64,000 nt of DNA from Mytilus trossulus (taxonomy: Eukaryota; Mollusca; Bivalvia; Mytilida; Mytilidae). The notes beneath the pieces are model-generated. The model searched no databases. It saw nothing but the letters and a program-made list of their open reading frames with translations, and was not told the origin of the DNA. How positions within the stretch are numbered: the first letter of the stretch is position 1; every line of letters starts with the position of its first letter. Both the position numbers and the translations under genes were made by a program. The stretch is taken from positions 682,001-746,000 of the forward strand of contig NW_026963313.1 of assembly GCF_036588685.1 (NCBI RefSeq), read 5' to 3'. Positions 46,201 to 55,239 of this stretch are shown here, piece after piece.

Positions 46201-48473
46201 CAATCCTTATTCAGAGGCACAACTAAGTCATTCAATATATTTTTTTTTCAGATTCAAATGCAACTTTTGTTGCAACATGGATAAAAGATGATGAAACTTT
46301 TTATGAGACACAGGGATCAGAACTAGTATATGAAAAAATAAAGGATTGTAGCTGTGTTGTGGTGACATCAACTTCAGGATTAGGAAAGACTGCAATAATT
46401 CGACATATTGCTTTAAAATTTAAACACGAGGGATTTGAAATTATTATCGTAGAGACACCAGATGATATACTCAAATACAAGACAACTGATAAACACGTTT
46501 TTCTTATTGATGATGTTCTTGGTAAATACAACTTAAGTCCGACAATTTTGGACACATGGGAAAAAAATAACGAAAATTTAATAACCTACTTTGAAAACAC
46601 GGGTACAGGTTCAAAGAAAATAATGTGCTCAATGAGATTACAAATAGCACTTCATACAAGATTTAAAAAAGCTTCCACTATTTTAAACAAAGGAGTCATC
46701 AATTTAGAATGCGAGCCTTATGCTCCTTCAGAAGACGAAAAGCAAAACATATTATTGAAACATCTTCAAAGTCGTAAGCTAGAGAGAAAAATTGAACAAG
46801 AGGAGGTCAACGTAATGTGTGAAACGAATTATGCGTTTCCTCTTATATGCAAATTAGTTTCAAGTAATGAAGATAGATTCAGAAAAAGAATTGCATTCTT
46901 TAGGCAACCATTGTCACTTTTAAAGGAGGAGCTGAATAAGATGAGTAATGAAAATAAACAGATGTATTGTGTGTTGGTGCTGTGTATGCTGTTTAATGGT
47001 TCATTTAGTAGAAACATGTTTGACATTGACTCAGGTGAATGCGATAAGAAAATAAACAAAATAATGCAGACTTGTGGACTTCCAAGAAATATGTCTAAGA
47101 GAGAACTTGGTGTTAGTGCACTTTCTGCTTTAGGATCGTATTTCACAATGGACAGTAACAGTTTCCGATTTATTCACGATGCTCTTGAAGAGACCGTAAG
47201 TTGGCATTTCTGTACATTAAATCCCAAAGAAATGTTTTCAGACTGTAATATCTTGTTTATAAGAGATCGAGTCAGAATTTATTCTGGTGAAAACATAAAT
47301 GAAAGCTTTGGTGAAACTATTGTGATAATTCAGGAAGATGAATTGAACGAGGATCATATGAGACCGTTATATAATAGGTTGTGGACTGAAATAAACAATG
47401 GCAGATTTTCAAATTTGTTGATGAGTCAACTTTTAAAGAATACAAACTTTGTACATGCGTTTGGAAACCATTTGGAAAAAAACAAGAGCACACTTGGATC
47501 CAAAAAACCCTTTTCTAAAGTTAGTTCAGAGCGGAGAAAAAGCTTCCATCCGTCTATCTTTCAGGAGTTTTTTAAGACTGTATCCATTGATGAATTTCGT
47601 GATAAAAAAGATGCCATTAGTCGAATTTTAGTGGCTAAAGTCAACAGAAGTACACTAATGGACTGGATAGTTGCCTTCGGCTGTTATGAATTCTTTCAAT
47701 TTGCTTGGAGCTCGCTTACAATCTCAGAACAGAAATGTATTCTCGGTAGAGGTTATATGTCTAAGTCATTCCTTCCTCTGGCTGTCCTAGGTGGTCGCTT
47801 AGGTATTGTAAAAGAATTAATTCGTACTGGAGCAGACGTTAACTGTTTTTCCGAGTTTTGGGAAACACCTTTATTTATAGCAGTTAAATTAGGTCGCTGT
47901 GATATTGCACGCTTGCTTTTACGCAATGGAGCACGTGTAAATCTTCGAGGATGTTTTGACATGAAGATCCCAATTTTAGTCACTTCAAACAATTACCAAT
48001 TAACCCTTTTAATTCTTAAATATGATTTAAATCAGACCAAACTTCATAAAGCAGTCCGACATAACGATCTTCATATTTTGAGATCAAATATTTCATCCGA
48101 TATTATTGATAATAAAACAAAGAGCGGATGGACTGTCCTACATTACGCTGTATTATTAAATAATTTAGAAGCTGTTAAGATTTTATTTCATGACGAATTG
48201 ACCCAGAAAGATCAGTCTTATCTTGACTGTTTGCAAGTTGATCAAAGAGAATATGTATGGAGAAAGCCGACACCGACAGTAAGCATAGCTGACAATAATG
48301 GACTCACTACTGTCCATCTAGCAGTTATCAACAATAATACAGAGATACTATCTCTACTGCTTCAGCATAAAGCTGACGTAAAGTTCCGTGATGTTCTCGG
48401 CAGAACCCCTTTACATTACACAACCAGTGAAAGTGCAAAAACATTATTACTCACTTATAGCGCTCAAAATTAG
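33939..48473 (+). CDS. Gene 3: HEPN with two successive nSTAND modules and ankyrins (join 33939-34218, 35085-35311, 36337-36544, 37243-38355, 46252-48473)
   Basis: Exons A, B and C match gene 1 in length and phase (exon A ends 12 nt later). Next comes exon D1 with a full P-loop module (SNLGFGKT, predicted Lys284; FLIDDVLGKY). D1 leaves the family pattern after FCTMNPKGIF and finishes with an exon C-like tail (EKEKDQIDH...NLPKNIT) and the exon C donor. After a 7.9-kb intron holding an antisense retrotransposon, exon D2 begins in matching phase with a second P-loop module (STSGLGKT, predicted Lys655) and ankyrins, ending at TAG 48471-48473 before any membrane segment. One product of about 1349 residues is predicted. 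Alternative: D2 belongs to a separate fourth copy that lost its 5' exons. Transcript evidence would decide. Confidence 0.65.
34219..35084 (+). other. Gene 3 intron 1
   Basis: GTACAC to TTTCTAG. Contains a worn family-4 repeat at about 34640-34775. Confidence 0.72.
35085..35311 (+). CDS. Gene 3 exon B (R-x4-H)
   Basis: The acceptor is TTTCTAG and the donor ACA|GTACGT; 227 nt. RNQLAHTT is kept although flanking residues differ (NGWDKLPHPNDTSPGAALA), consistent with constraint on the motif. Confidence 0.87.
35312..36336 (+). other. Gene 3 intron 2
   Basis: GTACGT to TTTTAG. Contains the foldback element at 35389. Confidence 0.75.
35389..35537. mobile_element. Foldback/MITE-like insert in gene 3 intron 2
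   Basis: CAGTGGCGGATCCAG at the left mirrors GATCCGCCGCTG at the right. CGTAC occurs just outside both ends. Confidence 0.6.
36337..36544 (+). CDS. Gene 3 exon C
   Basis: The acceptor is TTTTAG|GCT and the donor GCAG|GTTTGT; 208 nt. It encodes ALNILNNGQRPKEVTEILNY and a Lys/Glu-rich tail (DRGKEKEQIESDFSHY). This tail is the part also found at the end of exon D1. Confidence 0.83.
36545..37242 (+). other. Gene 3 intron 3
   Basis: GTTTGT to TTTCACAG; nothing recognised inside. Confidence 0.75.
37243..38355 (+). CDS. Gene 3 exon D1: first nSTAND module with grafted exon C tail
   Basis: The acceptor is TTTCACAG and the start phase equals other D exons. It encodes 371 codons' worth: Walker A SNLGFGKT, Walker B FLIDDVLGKY, the conserved MCETNYAFPLLCKL block and a winged-helix-like segment (FEQIHNVIEQTVG). 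From about 38230 it no longer matches exon D but resembles the exon C 3' end and splice donor (CACAG|GTTTGT). If read through the donor it stops at 38399. Confidence 0.78.
38722..39325 (-). repeat. 3' LTR of the retrotransposon
   Basis: 604 bp, matching 44171-44774 throughout by eye. CCAT immediately outside (38718-38721) matches CCAT after the other LTR. Confidence 0.92.
39326..39337 (-). other. Polypurine tract
   Basis: On the minus strand AAGGGGGGAGG abuts the 3' LTR, the expected position of the plus-strand primer. Confidence 0.85.
39410..44080 (-). CDS. Retrotransposon gag-pol polyprotein (gag-PR-IN-RT-RNaseH), 1556 aa
   Basis: One uninterrupted frame. An N-terminal Lys/Glu-rich coiled coil spans about 70-130; the gag core is followed by a CCHC knuckle CAYCKKTGHLMADC (about 365-380); the aspartic protease motif DTGAS is near 450. 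Integrase follows, with its HHCC finger (HDIPLAGH...CKSCHIC, about 695-740) and a D,D-35-E core with the last Asp near 828 and Glu near 864. Only then come RT (YIDDL near 1288) and RNase H (DASDVG near 1435). Integrase before RT is the Ty1/copia order, but the RT and RNase H are Ty3/gypsy-like, as in the Gmr1 group. No envelope gene is seen. The host gene is on the opposite strand. Confidence 0.93.
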   Translation of the reverse strand: MAFDAGKFLKTPDLESFDNLKKEELVLLAKQLKLVFKVSMRKQVIKNLVIDKLVESEILGEEALDLKVENVDAFKLKQLELEHTLKLKELEMKERLEMDKKEKEDELKLKELEMRERLEMEKMKIEMGKEENNTKVQSKSDYFDAAKNIRLVPKFCEKTVDKYFPQFEKIANNLKWPKPYWTTMLQSVFEGKAAEIYSALPSEKSSDYDMVKQEVLKAYELVPEAYRQKFRSYKKFDSQTYVEFAREKEDLFDKWLTSKKTDNNFDNLRQLMLLEEFKLCVHLDLKTHLDDKTVESIHDAAVISDNYTLSHKRSFKGQNVNTSSGNYKNQSTEHTDSKPVAQNKSHSSYNMSSPKFDTFEKKSLICAYCKKTGHLMADCFRLQKKNERDNKPKTSACTTPYISSALECPASQAFKSSFCDYMEEYKPFMSDGFVSIVDDTTLQPIKILRDTGASQSLLLEGVLPLSEKTSVGASVLLQGVELGCIDVPLHRIYLKSDLITGPVVVGVRPNLPVEGVTLLLGNDLARNKVVAEPIVTSEPVADVKSPEDNAELYPACVVTRAMARKQQNENLQEDKFDYMDLSDTFIADIEDPGNSEKAIIKPPSVNKNVIMPWPDVNSHSLDRKNLLEEQHKDPEVLQLSQRAQPQEEADKVAECFYHQDGILMRKWRPPDATPEEEWRVVYQVVVPKVYRQEIIGLAHDIPLAGHLGIRKTCLKILQHFYWPKLRNDVAEYCKSCHICQVVGKPNQKIPPAPLLPIPAFDEPFSRVLIDCVGPLPKTKTGNAYLLTIMCTSTRFPEAIPLRNIKTPTIVKALIKFFTLVGLPKSIQSDQGSNFMSGLFQQVVYQLGIAQYRSSAYHPESQGALERFHQTLKNMIRTFCLQFDRDWDDGVHFLLFAVREAVQESLGFSPFELVFGHTVRGPLKLIKEKWLTEHTDLNLLDYVSRFKEKLYTACQIAQKNLKNVQNKMKIWYDKDARDRVFEPGDKVLVFLPVPGHPLQAKYCGPYTIESKINDLNYIVKTPGRRKQNRVCHINMLKPYFERTNVCDSKPVATLGMVKFENNHDKPDVIEPTFSCKTMEETVRLKNSEILSNLDSKLAHLSFDRREEIKTLVFSFKNLFPDVPNKTTAVCHDVDVGDASPIKQHPYRLNPLKLEVMRKEIKYMLDNDIIEPSNSEWSSPCLLVPKPDKTFRFVTDFRKVNSVSKSDSYPIPRIDDCIDNIGQAKFVSKFDLLKGYWQVPLTQRAREISAFVTPDGLFQYTVMPFGMKSAPATFQRMINNVIKDLDCCYAYIDDLIVCSDSWEQHLTHLYDTFDRLSKSNLTVNLGKSEFCQATVDYLGHTVGQGQVKPIMAKVEAISKFPPPTNRKQLMRYLGMIGFYRKFCSNFATVVQPLTHLLRKDSKFIWSENCQNAFENSKSLLINSPVLITPDFEKQFKLAVDASDVGIGAVLYQETDDNVEKPISYFSKKLDKHQKNYSTIEKECFAMLSALQHFDVYLNPTVYPILVYTDHNPLTFMHKMRNKNQRLTRWSLLLQEYDVIVKHIKGKDNVIADALSRAY
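44148..44165 (-). other. Primer binding site, tRNA-Pro type
   Basis: On the minus strand TGGGGGCTCGTCCGGGAT starts five bases inside the 5' LTR. This 18-mer is the sequence known to pair with the 3' end of tRNA-Pro in murine leukaemia-type retroviruses and many retroelements. Confidence 0.88.
44171..44774 (-). repeat. 5' LTR of the retrotransposon
   Basis: 604 bp, same length as the partner LTR. In element orientation it begins TGTTATGATATTG and ends GGCCGTAACA. It contains the promoter and polyadenylation region by family knowledge; I did not locate these precisely. Confidence 0.92.
45170..46020 (+). repeat. Dispersed repeat family 5, degenerate internal units
   Basis: Repeating units of roughly 110-130 bp built on CATTGAGGT.(A)AA..GT..AAAATTA and TT.ATATGCTGAATCT. 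A further fragment of the family is at 57340-57560. Confidence 0.5.
46252..48473 (+). CDS. Gene 3 exon D2: second nSTAND module and ankyrins, no membrane domain
   Basis: It begins after a T-rich tract and CAG at 46251, in phase with D1: SNATFVATWIKDDETFYET. Walker A STSGLGKT and Walker B FLIDDVLGKY are intact, with the winged-helix-like FRFIHDALEETVSWHF. Ankyrins run from about 47750 to 48460. TAG at 48471-48473 replaces a lysine codon of gene 2. Recognisable homology persists for about 100 nt beyond the stop and then fades, so the membrane part is gone rather than frameshifted. Confidence 0.83.
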
Positions 48474-49384
48474 TGTTTGCACACTAACTATTATTATAAC
48501 GCAGATGAGAGGAGAGAATACACAAAAAGACTTAAATCACCTTTCATGAAAAGATGTTTTCATATTACTGTACTAACTGCTTCAGAAATAAATGTATGAC
48601 TGTATAACACATACAAGACAGTGAGGTGATACATCTTTACTTCTGTTATAATAGTCATCAAAGGTACCAGGATTATTATTCAATACGCCAGACGCGCGTT
48701 TTGTCTACATAAGACTCATCAGTGACGCTCATATCAAAATATTTATAAAGCGGTATTTTATACAAGCGGATACTAGTGATTGCATAAAAACATAAAGAAG
48801 AGAGTCAAATTTATTGAATGACATGTATATATTTGAGTTAACTATGTCTTTCGACTTTCTGGTGGAAAAACCTTTTGATTTTGTTGCATATTTTCCTTCA
48901 ATCACATTTTGTATGCTGTGATTTTTTTTTTCAGTTTCGCAAGATATCGAGAGAAAAAAGGTACATGATATCGAACACTGAAGACGCTTTCGAAATTGAC
49001 CATGTGTAACCGTACAATTCCTCCTGATATCTCCCTGTTCACGCTTTCCTTGCTTCTACTTCACCTTTGCAACCGTAAAAAAATTATTTTTTTCAAATTG
49101 CTCGTTGTATCCTTAGAATGTTTTGTTAAATTTGTGCTGAAATAATACAGCAATATGAGAGCTATACATGTATCCCCAATTATGTTATTGACATATTAAT
49201 ATATAAATTTTATTCATGCGCTGTAAGTTACAGAAAGGTATTTTGATCTGATGTCCTTTGTCCCCCGTCAGAAATTTGAGGTTACGGTCAAGGTCAAGGT
49301 CGTGATCGAAATTTTTGATGATTGATTTTGCTCTTCTAGTAACTATAGTAGATTAGTCGACCAAAAAAGTGTTTACTATATAAA
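48474..49384. other. Region after gene 3
   Basis: About 100 nt of decayed exon D homology, then a family-4 repeat at 48655-48750 (TACGCCAGACGCGCGTTTTG). Nothing else recognised. Confidence 0.45.
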
Positions 49385-49690
49385 AAAAGATGTGGTATGA
49401 TGGCCAATGAGACAACTGTCCACAAGAGACCAAGATGACACAGAAATTAATAACTATAGGTCACCGTACGGCCTTCAACAATGAGCAAAGCCAATACCAC
49501 ATAGTCAGCTATAAAAGGCCTCGAAATGACAATGTAAAACAATTCAAACAAAAAAAACTAACAGCCCTATTTATGTACAATTTTTTTTAATGAACAAAAA
49601 AACAAAAATATAAGACACTAACAAACGACAACCACTGAATTACAGTCTCCTGTCTGACTTGGGACAGGTCCATACGTACCTGATGTTTAA
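49385..49690 (+). repeat. Dispersed repeat family 2, fourth copy
   Basis: Begins GATGTGGTATGATGGCC and runs through GGTCACCGTACGGCCTTC and AGTCAGCTATAAAAGGCC; ends before the GGATCCC part. Confidence 0.78.
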
Positions 49691-50139
49691 ATTTGTTTGA
49701 ATAGTTTACTGAATATATGAATAAGTTAGACATTTTAATGCGTCACATTTGTGTGTTCCCCTATATTAACTTGTGTCTATGTGTGTTTTTTTCTTAATTT
49801 GTATTCGTTATGTAATTATCAAAAGAGGAAAAACGCAAAAAGAAACATAAAGTTGTCATTGTTTACATCTTTCATATCGATGCATCTTTTCTTTTAGATT
49901 TAATAAATACCGACAACAGTATAAAAATGAGGAGATCGTTATAATTGCTAATGAGATAACTATCCACATAAAAGTCATCCATACAGTCTATTGTTGTTAT
50001 TTGTATTTTTCTTTTAAAAAGATGATTTTGAATTGCTAAAAACATAAGTTGTAAAAATGGTGAAATTGTTGAATATATTCCGTAAACAGTTATTATAAGT
50101 ATTGTATAAAGTTGTTATCTATAAATAAATTAAAAAAAA

Positions 50140-51231
50140 CTTTTAACTCTGCGTTAAATATGTGATATTTACCACTGGTGAAAACCTACATTCACAAATT
50201 AAAATTCACTTTGAAATCTGCGATAAGTATATGTGATAGTTGTCACTGATTCACAAATACATACATTAGTTAAAATCTGCTTTGAAATCTCCGTTAAAAA
50301 TGTGATATTTGTCAATGATGCAAACAGACATCTCACCAATTAAAATTTGCTTCGAAATCTGCGAAAAATATGTGATATTTGTCACTGGTGCAAAATTACA
50401 TTCACAAATAAAAACTTACTTTTAACTCTGCGTTAAATTTTTGATATGTATCACTGGTACTAAAATACATTCTCGAATTAAAGTTTACTTTGAAATCTGC
50501 AATAAATATATATTTGTCACTGATGCAAACCTACATTCACAAATTAATTCACTTTGAATTCTACGTTCTAGTTGTGATATTTGTCACTGGTGCAAAAATA
50601 CATTTACAAAAACATTTTCTTTGAAATCTGCAATAAATATGTGATATTTGTTTCTAATGAAAAAAAACACGTTGAACTTCATAAATTAATTTTACTTTGA
50701 AATCTGCGTTAAATTTGTGATATTTGTCACTGGTGCAATAATACATTCACAAATTAAAATTTTCGTTGAAATCTGTGTTTAATATAGGATATTTGTCACT
50801 GGTGCAATAATACATTCACAAATTAAAATTTTCGTTGAAATCTATGTTTAATATAGGATATTTGTCACTGGTGCAATAATACATTCACAAATTAAAATTT
50901 TCGTTGAAATCTGTGTTTAATATAGGATATTTGTCACCGGTGCAATAATACATTCACAAATTAAAATTTTCGTTGAAATCTGTGTTAAATATAGGATATT
51001 TGTCACTGGTGCAATAATACATTCACAAATTAAAATTTTCGTTGAAATCTGTGTTAAATATTTAATATTTGTCACCGGTGCAATAATACATTCACAAATT
51101 AAAATTTTCGTTGAAATCTGTGTTTAATATAGGATATTTGTCACTGGTGCAATAATACATTCACAAATTAAAATTTTTGTTGAAATCTGTGTTTAATATA
51201 GGATATTTGTCACTGGTGCAATAATACATGT
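50140..51231 (+). repeat. 69-bp satellite array, left part
   Basis: Units of the form ATATTTGTCACTGGTGCAAT.. ending GAAATCTGTGTTTAATATAG. The first units (to about 50700) are diverged and vary in length; later ones are near identical with a 69-bp period. Confidence 0.92.
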
Positions 51232-51928
51232 ATTGTGACAGATATTTGACATAAATATTGGACATAGCTGACGTTACAAATATTAATTAAATTTTATTTA
51301 AATAAGAAAGGTAATGATTTTGTTGATCAATATGTATACTGTAGAATAACGCAAACAGTTCTCTGGTCATTTAAAGATTATTTATTATCACCAAAGTCAA
51401 GTTGACCTCTCTATCATATATGAAACATTTACTGATGCAACATTTTTACCTTATTTCGGACAGTAAACATAGAGATAATTTCTAATCAAATCGTGACAAA
51501 GAAAGCCACGTTGGCATAACATCATTTAAATGATTGCTATATAAGTAGAAATTCTGCTTTGAGACGTTAAAGTTTGAATTTTGAAACTTATAGGTGTCAG
51601 TCGATCCCGGCCTGCCTCTACATCGGCAACAGGTACCGGACATCGCCAACAAAGACCGATGGCTTGCTTTAACAGCGGCATCTACGTCCGGCTAGTTTTC
51701 CCCAGCATGTAACAACATAAGACCAACTCTCGCAGAGTCATTCTTCTGTTGAGAGAAAATGGGTCCTCAAAGAACAACTAACTCCACAACCAACATACTA
51801 CAACATAACACCAACAAGAGACGAAAAACCGCCTTCTTTTTGTTATAATATTTGGTGGAGGACCCGGGCATATTTTGTATGGCGTTCCTTCTTGTGAGGT
51901 AACCCATTATATTTATGTATATATTAAA
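51232..51928. other. 0.7-kb non-satellite island within the satellite
   Basis: Unique-looking DNA between identical satellite units, with a GC-richer stretch at about 51597-51715 and no recognisable coding region. Confidence 0.7.
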
Positions 51929-52345
51929 AATTTTCGTTGAAATCTGTGTTAAATATTTGATATTTGTCACTGGTGCAATAATACATTCACAAATTAAAAT
52001 TTTCGTTGAAATCTGTGTTTAATATAGGATATTTGTCACTGGTGCAATAATACATTCACAAATTAAAATTTTCGTTGAAATCTGTGTTAAATATTTGATA
52101 TTTGTCACCGGTGCAATAATACATTCACAAATTAAAATTTTCGTTGAAATCTGTGTTTAATATAGGATATTTGTCACTGGTGCAATAATACATTCACAAA
52201 TTAAAATTTTCGTTGAAATCTGTGTTTAATATAGGATATTTGTCACTGGTGCAATAATACATTCACAAATTAAAATGTTCGTTGAAATCTGTGTTAAATA
52301 TTTGATATTTGTCACTGGTGCAATAATACATTCACAAATTAAAAT
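51929..52345 (+). repeat. 69-bp satellite array, right part
   Basis: Same unit and orientation as the left part, about six units. Confidence 0.92.
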
Positions 52346-52579
52346 TAAAATACATTCACATCGGTTGGTTCCATAATAGGCTGCGGTTAGGTTATAAAAT
52401 ACATAGTCAGATATATTATTTCTAATACAAGTTCTTTTGTGGGTGATGAATAAATGACAGGAAATCAAATCTCACCGTTATAAGTATTACATTTGTGTAT
52501 ATTGTAGTGATATATTTATTTCGTAGCAGTATAGTCTAGGTTTTTTTATATATTTTATTAATATTTGTATTACAGTTAT

Positions 52580-52741
52580 TTAAGAATTGAATGCTTCTTT
52601 TTGTAAATTTATTGGGGTGTAAAAGCGTTGACCGAAGTACATTTTGTATGAAGCGCGGAAGCGCTTCATTCTAAAAATGTACGCACGGTCAACGCTTTTA
52701 CAACCCTATAAAGTTGCAAAAAGAAGCATTCAATACTTATA
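52580..52741. repeat. Long hairpin/foldback element
   Basis: TTGAATGCTTCTTTTTG, GTAAAAGCGTTGACC and ATGAAGCGC at the left all recur inverted at the right, meeting at GCGCGGAAGCGC. Confidence 0.85.
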
Positions 52742-53045
52742 ATTACATTTTTTAGCTAGGATTATAAAAACACGATGTTCATGAAGTTTAATTTTTAAAT
52801 TCACCTGTGCACTTTATTGTGGGACCTCGTGTCATTATGAATGAAATATTATTGTCTCATGCAATTTCTTACGGAATAACATGTGATGTGCAATTAGCCA
52901 ATCAGAATAACGTATTATAATGAAACATACATCTAATGACCTTCTGCTGTTGTGTTTTTTTATTTTGGTCGGGTTGTTGTCTCTTTGACACATTCCCCAT
53001 TTCCATTCTCAATTTTATCTAATGTAATTATATCTATATATTTAT

Positions 53046-53326
53046 AGATTATCGTTGATCATCTCAACGAGATTGATTTTCTCGCTTGAGCTGGTACAGC
53101 GAAAGTGAGAAAAGCAATCGAGTTGAGATGACCAATGATAATCTGTTTATCGCTATTTTACCTTTGACAACGTTGTCAATTTCAATGTCAATTTCGTTAG
53201 CAATGCACGTGCCTGCTTAGTTTCAAGCGATAATTTTTCCATCTCAGGCGAGAAGCATGATATGAAAATTATCACAAAAAAAGATCAAAAGAAAAATGCG
53301 CAAAATAGCGATAAAGCAGATTATCT
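53046..53326. mobile_element. Nested inverted-repeat element
   Basis: A 40-bp arm pair (53046-53087 and 53105-53144) beginning AGATTATC, and a second pair (TTATCGCTATTTT near 53147 with AAAATAGCGATAA near 53302). A third small inverted pair (GATAATTTTT / AAAATTATC) lies inside. Confidence 0.72.
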
Positions 53327-53924
53327 CTCGACATATTCTTCCTCATGCGTAAACACAAATTTTCGAATTTTATGATTTGTTACTGATATATATTTTTTTC
53401 AGGACAAAACATTTTCTTATCGTTTATCTTTTTTCTTAAAAATATTTTCATTAATATTAATTGATGAAATCAATATAAAAAACAAGTGATAAGGACGGTT
53501 ATTTTGCACTCGATAATGTCTGCGTATTTATATGATTAACTGTGTGCAGGATTTCTGCGCCAACATAACACCGGAATTATCGCTCAAGTTCGTCCACTTT
53601 AAAAAGAAAAAGAATAAAAAGGCACCTACGTTTTCTCCTTGATAATTGTGCAGTGTGTTGAAGTGGCGAATTCAAAGGAGACCAGCGGGCGTACGCCCCT
53701 AGGATTTATCCGGAAATGTTATGTACTACTTATGCTAGTATAAACTACAGACATATCTCACAAAAGAGCATATATTTATAAAATCAAAACATTGACAACA
53801 TGCACACCTTCAATATATGTACAAACAGATAGAAAACTGAAAAATTCCTAGAATTCAAACTGTAGAATGAGCTATTCGGAAAGGCTATGCGTTTCTTATC
53901 AAACTTATCAAAACTAAGGATTTT

Positions 53925-54110
53925 CTTATTCCAGGCATATTAGCCGTATTTGGCACAACTTTTTGGAATTTTGGATCCTCAATGCTCTTCAACTTTGTAC
54001 TTGTTTGGCTTTATAAATATTTTAATATGAGCGTCACTGATGAGTCTTATGTAGAAGAAACGCGCGTCTGGCGTACTAAATTATAATCCTGGTACCTTTG
54101 ATAACTATTT
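53925..54110 (-). repeat. Dispersed repeat family 4 copy
   Basis: Contains TGCTCTTCAACTTTGTACTT, GAGCGTCACTGATGAGTCTT and GTACTAAATTATAATCCTGG. A near-identical copy follows at 54270. Confidence 0.78.
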
Positions 54111-54269
54111 ACACCACTGGGTCGATGCCACTGCTGGTGGACGTTTCGTCCCCGAGGGTACCACCAGCCCAGTAGTCAACACTTCGGTGTTGACATGTAT
54201 ATCATTTTTTTATAAATTTCCTGTTTACCAAACTTTGAAATTTTCGAAAAACTTAGGATTTTCGCATTC

Positions 54270-54455
54270 CAGGCATAGATTACCTTAGCCGTATTTGGCA
54301 CAACTTTTTTGTAATTTTGGATCCTCAATGTTCTTCAACTTTGTACTTGTTTGGCTTTATATATATTTTGATATGAGCGTCACTGATGAGTCTTATGTAG
54401 ACGAAACGTGCGTCTGGCGTACTAAATTATAATCCTGGTACCTTTGATAACTATT
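54270..54455 (-). repeat. Dispersed repeat family 4 copy, adjacent duplicate
   Basis: Same content and orientation as 53925-54110, including GACGAAACGTGCGTCTGGCG. Confidence 0.78.
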
Positions 54456-54833
54456 ATGACAGTAAACACTCTAAAAGAATACAAGTTCAACAATTTTCAA
54501 AAAGAGCAAATATTAAAAAAAAAATGAAACCTTGACCGCATGCACACGTACAATATATGTACAAATATTCACCAAAGTGAAAATTTCCTAGCATTCAAAC
54601 TGTAGCAGGAGTTATCCAGAAAGGCTATGCATCTCTTATGCAAGTAAATACTTTAAAAATGACAAAGTTCAACTGTATTCCAAAAGGGCATGTATTTATA
54701 AAAAGCAAAACACTGACTACTAGTACATACACACTTTCAGAATATGAGCAAACAGCAAGGCAAGTGAAAATATCAAGCAATAAGACTGTAGGACAGACGG
54801 ACAGAGGCAGAACAATAGCCCTCTAACTTACAG

Positions 54834-55092
54834 TTGGGGGGGGGGGGGGGGGGGGGCATTAAAGCGTTATCAGCTCCAACACAGGAATGGAAAATTTTAT
54901 GTTAAAGGGGCCATGCATTTTATGCCCCCGCTGTCGCAGAGGGGGAATTAAATTTTAGCCTTGCCAGTGCGAACGTACGTCCTGATTTCCGTTCAATAAC
55001 TTTAGTTTGACTCAATCAAATGATATGAAACTCAACCACAATGATTATTGCCACAACACACAACACCCCCCCCCCCCCCCCCCCAAAAAAAA
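54834..55092. repeat. Poly-G and poly-C runs
   Basis: An about 21-base G run near 54836-54856 and an about 18-base C run near 55067-55084, followed by an A run. The intervening sequence resembles a dispersed repeat. Confidence 0.8.
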
Positions 55093-55239
55093 AGTGTGTC
55101 CTTATCCAATATACCCTCATTTTCCAGTGGCACTCCAAATTTCTCATACTATCATCCCGGATGGCCTCTGTTATGGACAAAACTTCTTATTCTATTTATT
55201 GTTAACTTGTTCTCGTCCTGAACATGCATGAAATATTTG

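Larger units (their letters stand above)
38356..46251 (+). other. Gene 3 intron 4 (between D1 and D2)
   Basis: GTTTGT to TTTTCAG with matching phase. It holds the whole retrotransposon and, at about 45170-46020, worn units of another repeat. If D2 is a separate gene, this is an intergenic region. Confidence 0.6.

Noticed and set aside
50140-52345. CRISPR-like regular spacing
   Set aside because: The units are head-to-tail satellite copies without unique spacers, in an animal genome.
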